From: JADFOI01 sp965218935
GTDB taxonomy: Bacteria > Acidobacteriota > UBA6911 > RPQK01 > JADFOI01
DNA length: 64,000 nucleotides
Assembly (NCBI GenBank): GCA_965218935.1
Contig: CBDCMH010000007.1
Location: 558,001-622,000 of the forward strand
Direction: 5' to 3'
Shown here: positions 35,594 through 43,349 of the stretch, one piece after another
Position numbering within the stretch: the stretch's first letter is position 1
How the letters are laid out: each line of letters opens with the position of its first letter
The notes under the pieces: generated by a model
Told to the model about the DNA's origin: nothing
Databases searched by the model: none
The model's input: the letters and a program-made list of their open reading frames with translations, nothing else
Made by a program: the position numbers and the translations under genes

Positions 35594-36181
35594 TTACTCT
35601 TCCGTTTCCATAAAGTAGTAGCCCACCAGATGCTGAATCAGAAAATGACCCTCTTCGATGTGTCCCATGTGGGAGGATTCCACAAAAATGGGATAGCGTG
35701 CCGTTTCTCCCAGCTTTCCCCCTGGCCGCCCGGTGACGCCCACCGTTACCACGGAGTTTTCATTTGCCCATTGGACAGCCTCCAGCACATTGGGGGAATT
35801 GCCGCTGCCACTAAAGGCGATCAGTACATCGTCGGGGCCAGCGTAGTTTTTCAGCTGTTCCACGAAAATCTGTGAGTAATCCGTGTCATTGGCCAGCGCC
35901 GTGATCCAGGAAACGTTATCGGTCAGGGCCAACACACGAAATCGGTCGTCCCGATCCCAGGAAGCCCCTTTACCGAGGTCATTGGCCAAATGAGAGGCTG
36001 TGGAAGCACTTCCGCCGTTTCCGCAAAGAAAGATCTGGCGATTTGCCCTACGGGCATCGGCCAGGAGGGTAATCAACCGGGCTACCTCTTCCTCAGATAT
36101 TCTCTGCATGACGCCCAGGCTCTTCTCCTTATAGGATTTTAGATAATCCAGCGCCTGGTCCCGGCTTGCCTTCTCACCCAT
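35594..36181 (-). CDS. SIS-domain phosphosugar isomerase (GmhA-like)
   Basis: 195 residues, one SIS domain. It has FLCGNGGSASTASHLANDLG (phosphate-binding loop), NDTDYSQIFVEQLKNY, and IAFSGSGNSPNVLEAV. These match sedoheptulose-7-phosphate isomerases, which start heptose synthesis for lipopolysaccharide. The catalytic Glu (near YSQIFVEQ) and His (SSHMGHIEEGHFLIQH) are present. I start at the ATG at 36181, with GAGGAGGA seven bases before. Other gmh genes are not nearby, so heptose or a related sugar remains inference. Divergent from the PC4-like gene. Confidence 0.82.
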   Translation of the reverse strand: MGEKASRDQALDYLKSYKEKSLGVMQRISEEEVARLITLLADARRANRQIFLCGNGGSASTASHLANDLGKGASWDRDDRFRVLALTDNVSWITALANDTDYSQIFVEQLKNYAGPDDVLIAFSGSGNSPNVLEAVQWANENSVVTVGVTGRPGGKLGETARYPIFVESSHMGHIEEGHFLIQHLVGYYFMETEE

Positions 36182-36334
36182 CGTTCCTCCTCGCATATTG
36201 CTCTTTATAGCATACCCGATAGCCTATAGGTGATCCCCGGCGCGCCCATTCCGCGCTGGATCATAATGTGGTAACGTCTGCTGGATGGACGAGGCAGTGG
36301 ATGTTTCGTCACAATCGACGAGGAACGCGCGCCC

Positions 36335-36571
36335 ATGAGCGAACCCGTTGCGGAAATGGAAAAAGGTCCGAACGAGAGGATTTTTTTCAATCTGAGTGAA
36401 TATAAAGGCAAAAAATACGCCGATATTCGCATCCATTTTGAAAACGACGAGGGCGAATGGCAACCCACCAAGAAGGGTCTCACCCTCAGCCTCGACCGTT
36501 TTGCCGAATTCAAGGAGCATGTGGGAACCCTGGAAGAATTTCTCACCGCTGAAGGTCATCTGCCCGGTTGA
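36335..36571 (+). CDS. PC4-like ssDNA-binding protein
   Basis: 78 residues with the transcriptional coactivator p15/PC4 fold: RIFFNLSEYKGKKYADIRIH, then EGEWQPTKKGLTLSLDRFAEF. The WQPTKKGLTL strand-loop is the family signature for single-stranded nucleic-acid binding as a dimer. Bacterial members are small, stand-alone proteins of uncertain role in transcription or repair. GAGGAACG lies upstream of the ATG. It is followed 54 bases later by the CDGSH protein gene. Confidence 0.85.
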   Translation: MSEPVAEMEKGPNERIFFNLSEYKGKKYADIRIHFENDEGEWQPTKKGLTLSLDRFAEFKEHVGTLEEFLTAEGHLPG

Positions 36572-36625
36572 GCAGGAATAAGCCATTCTACTTATCTTTA
36601 CCGACCTAAAATAGGAGCACTTCTT

Positions 36626-36853
36626 ATGCCAGATTCTGAAGTTCTTTGCCGAAATAACGGACCGCTGCGTATCACAGGAGATTTTGTCATCCAGGATGCA
36701 GAAGGGAACCTCTTTGACATTCGCGGGCGTACCGTGATCTCGCTTTGCCGCTGTGGCGCCTCCGAGAACAAGCCCTTTTGCGATGGCAAACACAAGCAGG
36801 TGGGCTTCCAATCGGAAGTGAAGGCCCGCCAACTTCCGGAACCAAAGGCCTGA
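36626..36853 (+). CDS. CDGSH-type [2Fe-2S] protein
   Basis: 75 residues. The iron-sulfur motif is CRCGASENKPFCDGKH, with three Cys (41, 43, 52) and His56 as ligands. The usual Ser before His is Lys here. The N-terminal region (NNGPLRITGDFVIQDAEG) is typical of bacterial single-motif members. Such proteins are small redox or cluster-transfer proteins; the partner is unknown. TAGGAG lies 9 bases before the ATG. A hairpin (CCAAAGGC/GCCTTTGG, 36842-36870) straddles the stop and may terminate the unit. Confidence 0.9.
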   Translation: MPDSEVLCRNNGPLRITGDFVIQDAEGNLFDIRGRTVISLCRCGASENKPFCDGKHKQVGFQSEVKARQLPEPKA

Positions 36854-37204
36854 CGAGGTCACGCCTTTGGTTGTGCTGTGGTGCTGTCGTCACTTTGTGA
36901 CGTCGTGCTATCGTGCGGTCGTGAAAACGTACAGGAGGGCATATCCCTGACAGGGAATGTTCTAAAGTCATAGTCTTTCTAACAGTTTGTCAGGTAAATA
37001 CCTAGGGAATACCCTCTAATATCATTCAAAGACTGAATAATATTATTTAATAACGGGCCGTCCTGAGATCGAAGCTGGTGCTCAGGACGTAACGGCGGAG
37101 AGTTGGGGGAGATACAAAAGTTTACATAATATTTCTTATCCGACCTTCCAGCTATTCCAGACTTCGCCCGCTGCACGACCGCACAACGCCACGAAGTGGC
37201 GGAT
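36854..37204. other. Intergenic region with several palindromes
   Basis: No gene seen. It holds the palindromes CGTCACTTTGTGACG (36888-36902) and CGCCACGAAGTGGCG (37187-37201), GCACGACCGCAC-type words, a TAATAT-N-ATATTA hairpin around 37018-37046, and CGTCCTGAG/CTCAGGACG (37059-37067 and 37081-37089). These belong to intergenic repeat families also seen at 39079-39275, 46385-46410 and 54094-54142. Confidence 0.6.
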
Positions 37205-37690
37205 TCACATCTTATATTTGCCCAGGTCTTCGGGATTGAGATTCTCCAGCCATTTCTTGATGTCTTCCTCATCCAAATGCTCTTTTTCCAGGCTGATGTT
37301 ACGACTGCTGTTGATGACCTCTTCGGTGACATAGATGGGCGCGTCGGTCCGCAAGGCCAAGGCGATGGCATCGCTGGGACGACTGTCAATGGTGATGTGA
37401 TCGCCGTTCATCTGCAGGTGAATGACAGCATAGAAGGTATTTTCCTGCAGGTCCGTGACCACGATCTTGTCCACGTTGGCATTGAGTTGCAGCAGAATAT
37501 TCTTGATCAAGTCATGGGTCAGGGGGCGAGGGGTATCGATTCGCTCAATCTGCAGGGCAATGGCGTTGGCCTCGAAGATTCCTACCCAGATGGGCAATAA
37601 AGTGTTTTTCTCCACGCTCTGTAGGATCACGATGGGAGAGTTGGTGAGGGGGTCCATGATCAACCCCTTGATCTTAAATTCCCGTTCCAT
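37205..37690 (-). CDS. Bifunctional nuclease family protein (DUF151)
   Basis: 161 residues from the ATG at 37690 (MEREFKIKGLIMDPLTNSPI), preceded by AAGGGGAG. The DUF151/BFN core shows LPIWVGIFEANAIALQIE, PRPLTHDLIKNILLQL, and SRPSDAIALALRTDAPIYV. A short C-terminal UVR-like acidic helix (LDEEDIKKWLENLNPEDLG) is typical of many bacterial members. Related plant proteins show DNase/RNase activity; the bacterial role is not settled. The gene starts 19 bases after miaB and is probably co-transcribed. Confidence 0.88.
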   Translation of the reverse strand: MEREFKIKGLIMDPLTNSPIVILQSVEKNTLLPIWVGIFEANAIALQIERIDTPRPLTHDLIKNILLQLNANVDKIVVTDLQENTFYAVIHLQMNGDHITIDSRPSDAIALALRTDAPIYVTEEVINSSRNISLEKEHLDEEDIKKWLENLNPEDLGKYKM

Positions 37691-37709
37691 AATCGTGCTC
37701 CCCTTCGTT

Positions 37710-39041
37710 CTACTCGGTCCCCGCAATTTTTTGGCCGACCATGCTGTTGGGGCCAACATCGGTGACAAGTACCTCCGTGAACGTTCCTGACTGATCGTTC
37801 CCCGGAAAATTCACAATCTTGTTGGTGGTGGTTCTCCCATAGCGACGCACACCATCACGTGCTGTTCCTTCCACTAAAACGTTCACAGAGCGCCCGAGAT
37901 AGTGTTGACGGTGAAGGCGCAGCTGAATTCCCTTCTGAAGACGCTGTAACACCATGAGGCGACGTGTCTTCTCCTCATCGGGAAGATCACCCTCGAAATG
38001 TTGTGCTTCGGTTTTGGGGCGAGGAGAATACTTGAACGAGAACATGGACTCGAATTGGACCTCTTCGACCAGGTCCAGAGTCTGTTGAAAATCCGCTTCG
38101 CTCTCACCTGGAAAACCTACGATGATGTCCGTAGACAAAGCAATGGAGCGACCACAGTCTCGAAACTTGCCCACCAATTCAAGATAGCTCTCTCGGGTGT
38201 ACTGGCGCCGCATACGCTTGAGGATGGGGTTGGAACCCGACTGTACGGGTAGGTGGACCTGGTTGCAGATGGTTTCCATCTTACCGATGACGGAGATGGA
38301 GTCATCGTCAAACTCTCGCGGATGAGGTGAGGTGAAACGAACCCTCTGAACTCCCGGAATGGACGCCACCTGAGACAGCAGATCGGCGAATGTAAAGCGC
38401 CGATTGTGGGGATCCTTATAGCTGTTGACAGTCTGTCCCAACAGAAGAATTTCCACAAAGCCTTGGTCGATAGCCCTCCTGGCTTCTTCCGTCACTGCTG
38501 TGGCTGCACGGTTTCTTTCCCGGCCCCGAGTGTAGGGCACAATACAAAAGCTGCAATGTTTGTTGCAGCCTTCCATGATGGTGATGTTGGCACGGAAGCT
38601 GTTCCGGCGTTTCACCTGAGGAATTTCGACGGGTTCCGGAGCATCCATAAAGTCCGTGGCCACGCGCGTCCTGCTGCCGCGCTCTTGCTCGATCTCCTCC
38701 AACAGGTCGGGTAGGGCGTGAACCATATGGGTGCCGACCACCAGATCCACGAAAGGCGCTTTGTTCGCCATCGCTTCGCCTTCCTGCTGGGCTACGCACC
38801 CCATCACTCCGATCAAAAAATCAGGGTGTGCGTTCTTTTGCTTCCTGATTTCTCCCAAACGGCTGTACATTTTCTGGACAGCCTTCTCGCGGACGCTGCA
38901 GGTATTGAGCAAAAACAGGTCGGCCTCCTCGGGCGAGTTGACCGCCACCATACCGTGATGGGCAAGCAGTCCGGCCACCTTCTCCGAATCATGCTCGTTC
39001 ATCTGGCATCCGAACGTTTCAATAAAAAATCTCTGAACCAT
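37710..39041 (-). CDS. miaB: tRNA-2-methylthio-N6-dimethylallyladenosine synthase
   Basis: 443 residues. The N-terminal MTTase domain has cluster cysteines 12, 48 and 82 (ETFGCQMNEHDSE, NTCSVREKA, MGCVAQQEG). The radical SAM motif has Cys159, 163 and 166 (EGCNKHCSFCIVPYTRGRE). The TRAM domain ends the protein (RSVNVLVEGTARDG). It adds a methylthio group to i6A37 of tRNAs reading UNN codons. GCNKHCSFCIVPYTRGRE and the length favour MiaB over RimO. Upstream of the BFN gene. Confidence 0.93.
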   Translation of the reverse strand: MVQRFFIETFGCQMNEHDSEKVAGLLAHHGMVAVNSPEEADLFLLNTCSVREKAVQKMYSRLGEIRKQKNAHPDFLIGVMGCVAQQEGEAMANKAPFVDLVVGTHMVHALPDLLEEIEQERGSRTRVATDFMDAPEPVEIPQVKRRNSFRANITIMEGCNKHCSFCIVPYTRGRERNRAATAVTEEARRAIDQGFVEILLLGQTVNSYKDPHNRRFTFADLLSQVASIPGVQRVRFTSPHPREFDDDSISVIGKMETICNQVHLPVQSGSNPILKRMRRQYTRESYLELVGKFRDCGRSIALSTDIIVGFPGESEADFQQTLDLVEEVQFESMFSFKYSPRPKTEAQHFEGDLPDEEKTRRLMVLQRLQKGIQLRLHRQHYLGRSVNVLVEGTARDGVRRYGRTTTNKIVNFPGNDQSGTFTEVLVTDVGPNSMVGQKIAGTE

Positions 39042-39078
39042 CGTCTCTGGGGCATTTTATCGGACTTGAAGTGAGGGA

Positions 39079-39275
39079 TACAAGGATTCGTGCAGCCGTC
39101 ACTTCATGATGGCGTGCTGCGGTGCTTTTGTGCAGTCGTAAAAGGGTGTCCGCCTGATGCATATCAAAAGCTAGCGGCACCCTTATGCACGATGTCACAA
39201 TCACACATTACAGCACCTACAGCACGACCGCACAAATGGACCAAGTCACGAAGTCACGAAGTCACGAAGTGACGA
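39079..39275. repeat. GTCAC/GTGAC and GCACGAC repeat cluster between recN and miaB
   Basis: A mosaic of GCCGTCACTTCATGATGGCGTGCTG-like words (written in parts: CGTCACTTC, GGCGTGCTG), CAGCACGACCGCAC, and a tandem run of GTCACGAA (39244-39270). The run enters the recN 3' end and supplies its last codons. Same family as 36888, 37187, 46385 and 54096. Confidence 0.7.
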
Positions 39276-40936
39276 CCCCGTCGCAACAATTCTCTAGCCT
39301 GCTTACGCGTGGTTTCCGTTAAGGCCTTCCCGGCCATCATTCTTGAGATTTCCTCCACTCTCGCTTTCTCTCCAAGAGGGACAATCTCAACGATGGTTCG
39401 CTCGGAGCTGGTTCGCTTGGTGACATGAAAATGGTGGGAAGCGTATGAGGCGACTTGAGGAAGATGGGTCACGCAGAAGACCTGGTGCTCGGTTCCCAGA
39501 CGAGCCAGTTTCTCTCCGATGGTGGATGCCACTCGGCCGCCAATGCCTGCATCCACCTCATCAAAAACCAATGTCTTCGAGTAGTCCTCCAGGGTGAGAA
39601 TCGATTTCAGGGCCAGCACGGTTCGAGACAATTCCCCCCCGGAAGCGATTTTAGCCAAGGGCTTCGAGGTCTCACCCACATTGGCACTGATCAGAAATTC
39701 TACTTGGTCCATTCCCTGCTCTGTGGCACCTTCCTCTGAAGTGTTTACCTGTACCGTGAAAACGGCACTTTCCATGTGCAAATCAGCCAGTTCACGCTCC
39801 ACTTGCCTGCTGAGCAGCTTGGCTTGCTGGTGTCTGCTTTTTGACAGGCGCCGGGCAAGTGCGCGATATTCGCTCTCCAGTTTCCTCCCCGTCTCAACCA
39901 GTTGTTCCATCTCGGGTTCACATCGGGAAAGCTCGTGGACTTCCTTTTGGGCCTTTTCGAAATAAGCCAAGATCTCATCCACGGTTTCCCCGTATTTTCG
40001 GCGGGCCTTTTGAATTTCCGCAAGCCTCTCCTGGACAGCATCCAGGCGTTCCGGGTTGGACTCAATTTGACTCGTGTAGTCGCGAAGCTGGTAGGCCACC
40101 TCTTCCAGCAGGTAACGTGAATCACGCAGCTTCACCATCACCGGCTCCACCTGAGGATCCAGCCCGCAGAGCTCTTCCAACTCTTTCGCTGCCTGATGCA
40201 GCAAACTTAACGAGGACTCTTCTCGTTCATAGATGTTCTGATAGGCCCGCTGCGATGCGCTCAGGCGTTTTTGCGAACTGGCCAAAAGCCCTCGCTCTGC
40301 CTCCAACTCCACGTCCAGGCCGGCACTCAACTTCAGCTGGTCCATGTCGGCAATTTGAAAGTGGAGCGTGTCGAGCCTCTGCAGTCTTTCCTGTTCGCTG
40401 GCCTGTAGGCGCTCCAGCTCTGACCGAACTCCTTGAAGCAGATGAAAGGACTCTTTGACCTGTTGTGTCAGTTGCTCATGAGCGCTGAAGGCGTCCAGAA
40501 ATTGCAATTGAACGCTGGATCGCAAGAGAAGTTGCTGCTCGTGCTGTCCGTGAATATCCGCTAAAAGTGTCCCCAGCTGGGAAAGCGTTGCCAGTGGGCT
40601 CAAAATCCCGTTGATAAAGACCTTGTTAGAACCCGACCGGGAGATATCCCGGCGGATGATGATTTCCCCGCCTTCCTGCGGAATTCCTGCATCAGCAAGA
40701 CACATTCGTGCCGGATGTTCCTTGGAGAGCTCAAACATTCCCTCCACCCGGGCCTGATCAAAGCCCTGACGAACCATTTCCTGAGAGGCGCGCTCTCCCA
40801 CCAGTAAGCCTACAGCATCCACCAGAATGGACTTTCCCGATCCGGTTTCACCGGTGATCAGATTCAACCCCTGCCTGAATTCAACTTCCAGACGATCGAT
40901 TAGAGCAAAATTCTCAACGGAGAGGAACTTCAGCAT
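39254..40936 (-). CDS. recN: DNA repair protein RecN
   Basis: 560 residues from the ATG at 40936 (MLKFLSVENFALIDRLEVEF). SMC-like: Walker A GETGSGKS (29-36), long coiled coil (about 155-370), ABC signature with LAKIASGGELSRTVLALK, and Walker B LVFDEVDAGIGG. It acts in double-strand break repair. A longer frame to 40990 reads into a CCTGACCA repeat and is rejected. The last few codons (RHFVTS) come from the GTCACGAA repeat, so the natural stop may have been altered. Divergent from the Tol operon. Confidence 0.94.
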   Translation of the reverse strand: MLKFLSVENFALIDRLEVEFRQGLNLITGETGSGKSILVDAVGLLVGERASQEMVRQGFDQARVEGMFELSKEHPARMCLADAGIPQEGGEIIIRRDISRSGSNKVFINGILSPLATLSQLGTLLADIHGQHEQQLLLRSSVQLQFLDAFSAHEQLTQQVKESFHLLQGVRSELERLQASEQERLQRLDTLHFQIADMDQLKLSAGLDVELEAERGLLASSQKRLSASQRAYQNIYEREESSLSLLHQAAKELEELCGLDPQVEPVMVKLRDSRYLLEEVAYQLRDYTSQIESNPERLDAVQERLAEIQKARRKYGETVDEILAYFEKAQKEVHELSRCEPEMEQLVETGRKLESEYRALARRLSKSRHQQAKLLSRQVERELADLHMESAVFTVQVNTSEEGATEQGMDQVEFLISANVGETSKPLAKIASGGELSRTVLALKSILTLEDYSKTLVFDEVDAGIGGRVASTIGEKLARLGTEHQVFCVTHLPQVASYASHHFHVTKRTSSERTIVEIVPLGEKARVEEISRMMAGKALTETTRKQARELLRRGRHFVTS

Positions 40937-40944
40937 AAGAAAAA

Positions 40945-41190
40945 CCTGACCACCTGACCTGACCACCTGACCTCCTGACCATCTGACCATCTGACCATCA
41001 TCTCGGATTGTACACGAGCCCTACCCACTCATTTGCGACCGTCAGGATAAAAGCATCCCACCGGAGAGTTCCCTTTTCGAGCGTCTGTTTGTTAGTGAAG
41101 AGATACCCGCTTTGGTTGATTTGTCACCCTGGTCAGGTGGTCAGCCGGTCAGAGCCGGTCAGGAGGTCAGGAGGTTAGCTGGTCAGCTGC
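40945..41190. repeat. Opposed CCTGACCA octamer arrays upstream of the Tol operon
   Basis: At 40945-40999 runs of CCTGACCA/CTGACCAT units lie on the plus strand. At 41130-41190 the complementary GGTCAGGT/GGTCAGGA units follow. The two arrays can pair into a large hairpin around a 130-base unique loop. The 378-base gap between recN and tolQ contains little else apart from the tol promoter and leader ORF. Other runs of the unit: 32862-32895, 46934-47025, 56980-57020, 57121-57130, 57300-57325. Confidence 0.75.
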
Positions 41191-41192
41191 TT

Positions 41193-41221
41193 TTGACAGG
41201 CCGTTTGGGTACCCTTTAGAA
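41193..41221 (+). promoter_or_regulatory. Probable promoter of the Tol-Pal operon
   Basis: TTGACA at 41193-41198 and TTAGAA at 41216-41221, 17 bases apart. The -10 resembles that of the rRNA promoter (TAGAAT). It lies about 60 bases before the leader ORF and 95 before tolQ. Confidence 0.5.
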
Positions 41222-41279
41222 GTGCTGACTGATCCAAGAAGGGATCAATCGGGTTATGGTATATGATTACGGGGAGGTT

Positions 41280-41318
41280 ATGATGGATATGAGCCGAATA
41301 AGGAGTGTGAGACGTTGA
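41280..41318 (+). CDS. Short leader ORF overlapping the tolQ start
   Basis: A 12-codon frame (MMDMSRIRSVRR) behind GGGGAGG. Its TGA (41316-41318) overlaps the TTG start of tolQ (41315-41317) as TTGA. This is the classic arrangement for translational coupling, so ribosomes ending here could restart on tolQ. Not shown to be translated. Confidence 0.4.
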   Translation: MMDMSRIRSVRR

Positions 41319-42043
41319 GTTTGGCTGTCTTTATAGCCCAGGGGAGCTTTGGCAGCTTCTGGTCACTGGTGAGCAGTAGTGGTCCGATCGCTCAAATGGT
41401 TTTGCTGGTCCTTCTCTTTTTCTCCCTGTTTTCCTGGGCCATCATCTTCCAAAAGGTTCGCTTTTACAAAGAGGTGGGGCACCAGTCCCAGGAGTTTTAC
41501 GCGCGCTTTAGAAGAACCTCCAGCCTCTCAGAACTCTATAGTAAGTGTGACCGGTTTCCTCAATCCCCCTTGGCCGGGATTTTCAAGAGTGGCTATGAGG
41601 AGTTGAACCAGCAAATGGGGTCCTCCAATTCCGGAGACGATTCTCCGCAGTTAGCCCTCAATCCGGGGACACTCAAGAGTCTCACCGGCGTGCAACGGGC
41701 CCTTCAAAAAACGGGCCAAACGGAGATGACTGTACTGGAAGCCTCTCTTGCATGGCTAGCCACCACTGGGGCCGTCACTCCTTTTATTGGATTGTTCGGC
41801 ACGGTGATCGGAATCATCAATGCCTTCCAAGGTCTCGGAGAGGGCGCTGTGAGCACGATTCAAGCCGTTGCTCCAGGAATCAGTGAGGCTCTCGTGGCGA
41901 CCGCTGCTGGACTTTTTGCAGCCATTCCTGCAGTTATCGCCTATAACCATTTTGTCAGTCGGCTCAAGGTCTTCGGCGTGGAAATGGATGATTTTTCAGC
42001 CGAGTTCCTAAACACCATCGAACGCAGTTTTGGAGTAAGCTAA
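41315..42043 (+). CDS. tolQ: TolQ/ExbB-type proton channel protein
   Basis: 242 residues, three membrane helices: about 20-45 (GPIAQMVLLVLLFFSLFSWA), 142-165 (TGAVTPFIGLFGTVIGIINA) and 185-210 (ALVATAAGLFAAIPAVIAYNHF). The MotA/TolQ/ExbB signature is complete. It energises the Tol-Pal system with the proton motive force. The start is TTG at 41315, with AAGGAG nine bases upstream; there is no in-frame ATG in a sensible position. Followed after one base by tolR. First gene of the tolQ-tolR-tolA-tolB-pal-cpoB run. Confidence 0.9.
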   Translation: MSLAVFIAQGSFGSFWSLVSSSGPIAQMVLLVLLFFSLFSWAIIFQKVRFYKEVGHQSQEFYARFRRTSSLSELYSKCDRFPQSPLAGIFKSGYEELNQQMGSSNSGDDSPQLALNPGTLKSLTGVQRALQKTGQTEMTVLEASLAWLATTGAVTPFIGLFGTVIGIINAFQGLGEGAVSTIQAVAPGISEALVATAAGLFAAIPAVIAYNHFVSRLKVFGVEMDDFSAEFLNTIERSFGVS

Positions 42044-42044
42044 A

Positions 42045-42461
42045 ATGGCTTTCGGTAATCAACTCAACCCGACTCGCCCTTCAATGTCGGAGATCAACGT
42101 CACTCCCTTGGTGGATGTGGTCCTGGTTTTGCTGATCATTTTCATGGTCACTGCGCCCATCCTTCAAACTGGAATCGAGGTCAATCTTCCCCGGACGCAA
42201 ACGGTTGCGGCTGTCGACCCCGAACAGCGGGCCGTCATCACCATCAGTCGAGAGGAAATGCTTTTTTATCGGGCCAATCCCGTCGATTTCAATGAACTCG
42301 GGGACTGGCTCAGGCGCGAGATCGGAGACAGTGGAGAGGCTATCTTTCTTCAGGCCGACCAAGATGTGCGCTGGAAAACTATTGTTTCTGTGGTGGACGA
42401 GATTCGGATTTCGGGATACCATCAAATTAACTTAGTCACCAGACCTTATTTGGAGAAGTGA
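42045..42461 (+). CDS. tolR: TolR/ExbD-type protein
   Basis: 138 residues. One N-terminal membrane helix with the conserved proton-carrying Asp24 (INVTPLVDVVLVLLIIFMV), then the periplasmic domain (VNLPRTQ, YHQINLVTRP). It forms the stator channel with TolQ. It starts one base after tolQ, and its stop region overlaps the possible GTG start of the next gene. Confidence 0.92.
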   Translation: MAFGNQLNPTRPSMSEINVTPLVDVVLVLLIIFMVTAPILQTGIEVNLPRTQTVAAVDPEQRAVITISREEMLFYRANPVDFNELGDWLRREIGDSGEAIFLQADQDVRWKTIVSVVDEIRISGYHQINLVTRPYLEK

Positions 42462-42466
42462 GACGG

Positions 42467-43300
42467 ATGTCCCCAGGGGTCATAGACACGCACGTGCGTG
42501 AAGAAGGATATCGAGGAGCTTTCACGGTTTCCGCCGTGGGCCACCTTGTGCTCTTTCTTTTTTTCCTCTTTGCCGCAGAGTTGCTTCCCAGGGGTGCCCC
42601 TTTGGTGATCGGAAGCGGCCTGGGAGGCGGTCAGGGAGATGATTTTGTGACGGTCGGGTTGGCGGCTGAGTTGAGCGGCGGTACCGGGATGTACAAACCC
42701 GCCATAACCCCCCGTCCCGAAGCGGTTGCTGTGCCCGAGCCCAGCAAGCCCGATCCACCTCCTCCCCAGAAGAAGGAGGAGCAGGTTTTCGTGGAAAAGG
42801 CTCCCGTTCGAGAGACTCCCAAAGAGACTCCTAAACCAACTGCGGTCTCCCCGGCGAAATCCCAGGTTTCCGCTGAAAGTTCCAGGCCCAAACCGATCCC
42901 CCGCGATCCGGAACCAGGAAGCGGCGGACCCGGTGGGCGGAGTTTGGGATCAGGAGGGGGTTTTGGAGGAGGACAGGGCGTTACCATCGGCACGGGAACA
43001 GGCGAAGGGGCCTTGGACTCGTGGTACGTGCGCCAGGTTGAGCAGCGGATCGGACAAAACTGGTTAAAAACCTCGTTGGGTCAGCTGGAGAATCCCGTTC
43101 GCACTGTAATCAGTTTCGAGATCCGAGCCGATGGCCGTATCGACAATATCCAAATCGAGCAAAAGAGCGGTATTGGAAGCGTTGATCTGGCTGCTGAACG
43201 AGCCGTTCGTGCCAGCGATCCCCTCTCTCCCTTGCCCTATGAACTCCGCAATCGAACGGTGAAATTCGTGGCCTACTTTGAGTACCCTCCAGGAGGATGA
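42467..43300 (+). CDS. TolA/TonB-like energy-transducing protein
   Basis: About 277 residues. One membrane helix (AVGHLVLFLFFLFAAELLP, about residues 25-45) is followed by a Pro/Lys/Glu-rich and Gly-rich linker (KPDPPPPQKKEEQVF; GSGGPGGRSLGSGGGFGGG) and a TonB/TolA C-terminal domain (SWYVRQVEQRIGQNWLK, VISFEIRADGRIDNIQI, FVAYFEYPPGG). By position it is the operon's TolA, although the C-domain reads as TonB-type. It should link TolQR to TolB/Pal across the periplasm. GGAGAAG lies 8 bases before the ATG at 42467. A GTG at 42458 overlapping the tolR stop is the alternative start. Confidence 0.83.
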   Translation: MSPGVIDTHVREEGYRGAFTVSAVGHLVLFLFFLFAAELLPRGAPLVIGSGLGGGQGDDFVTVGLAAELSGGTGMYKPAITPRPEAVAVPEPSKPDPPPPQKKEEQVFVEKAPVRETPKETPKPTAVSPAKSQVSAESSRPKPIPRDPEPGSGGPGGRSLGSGGGFGGGQGVTIGTGTGEGALDSWYVRQVEQRIGQNWLKTSLGQLENPVRTVISFEIRADGRIDNIQIEQKSGIGSVDLAAERAVRASDPLSPLPYELRNRTVKFVAYFEYPPGG

Positions 43301-43349
43301 GGAGAGGGAAGAAAGAAAGGTCGACAGGTAAAAAGAAAAAGACACTCCC

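Noticed and set aside
40937..40990. N-terminal extension of RecN
   Set aside because: It would encode the CCTGACCA repeat (VRWSGGQVVRSGGQ), which is not part of the RecN fold.
40945..41190. CRISPR array suspected because of regular short repeats
   Set aside because: Units are only 8 bases, contiguous and without unique spacers, and no cas genes are present.
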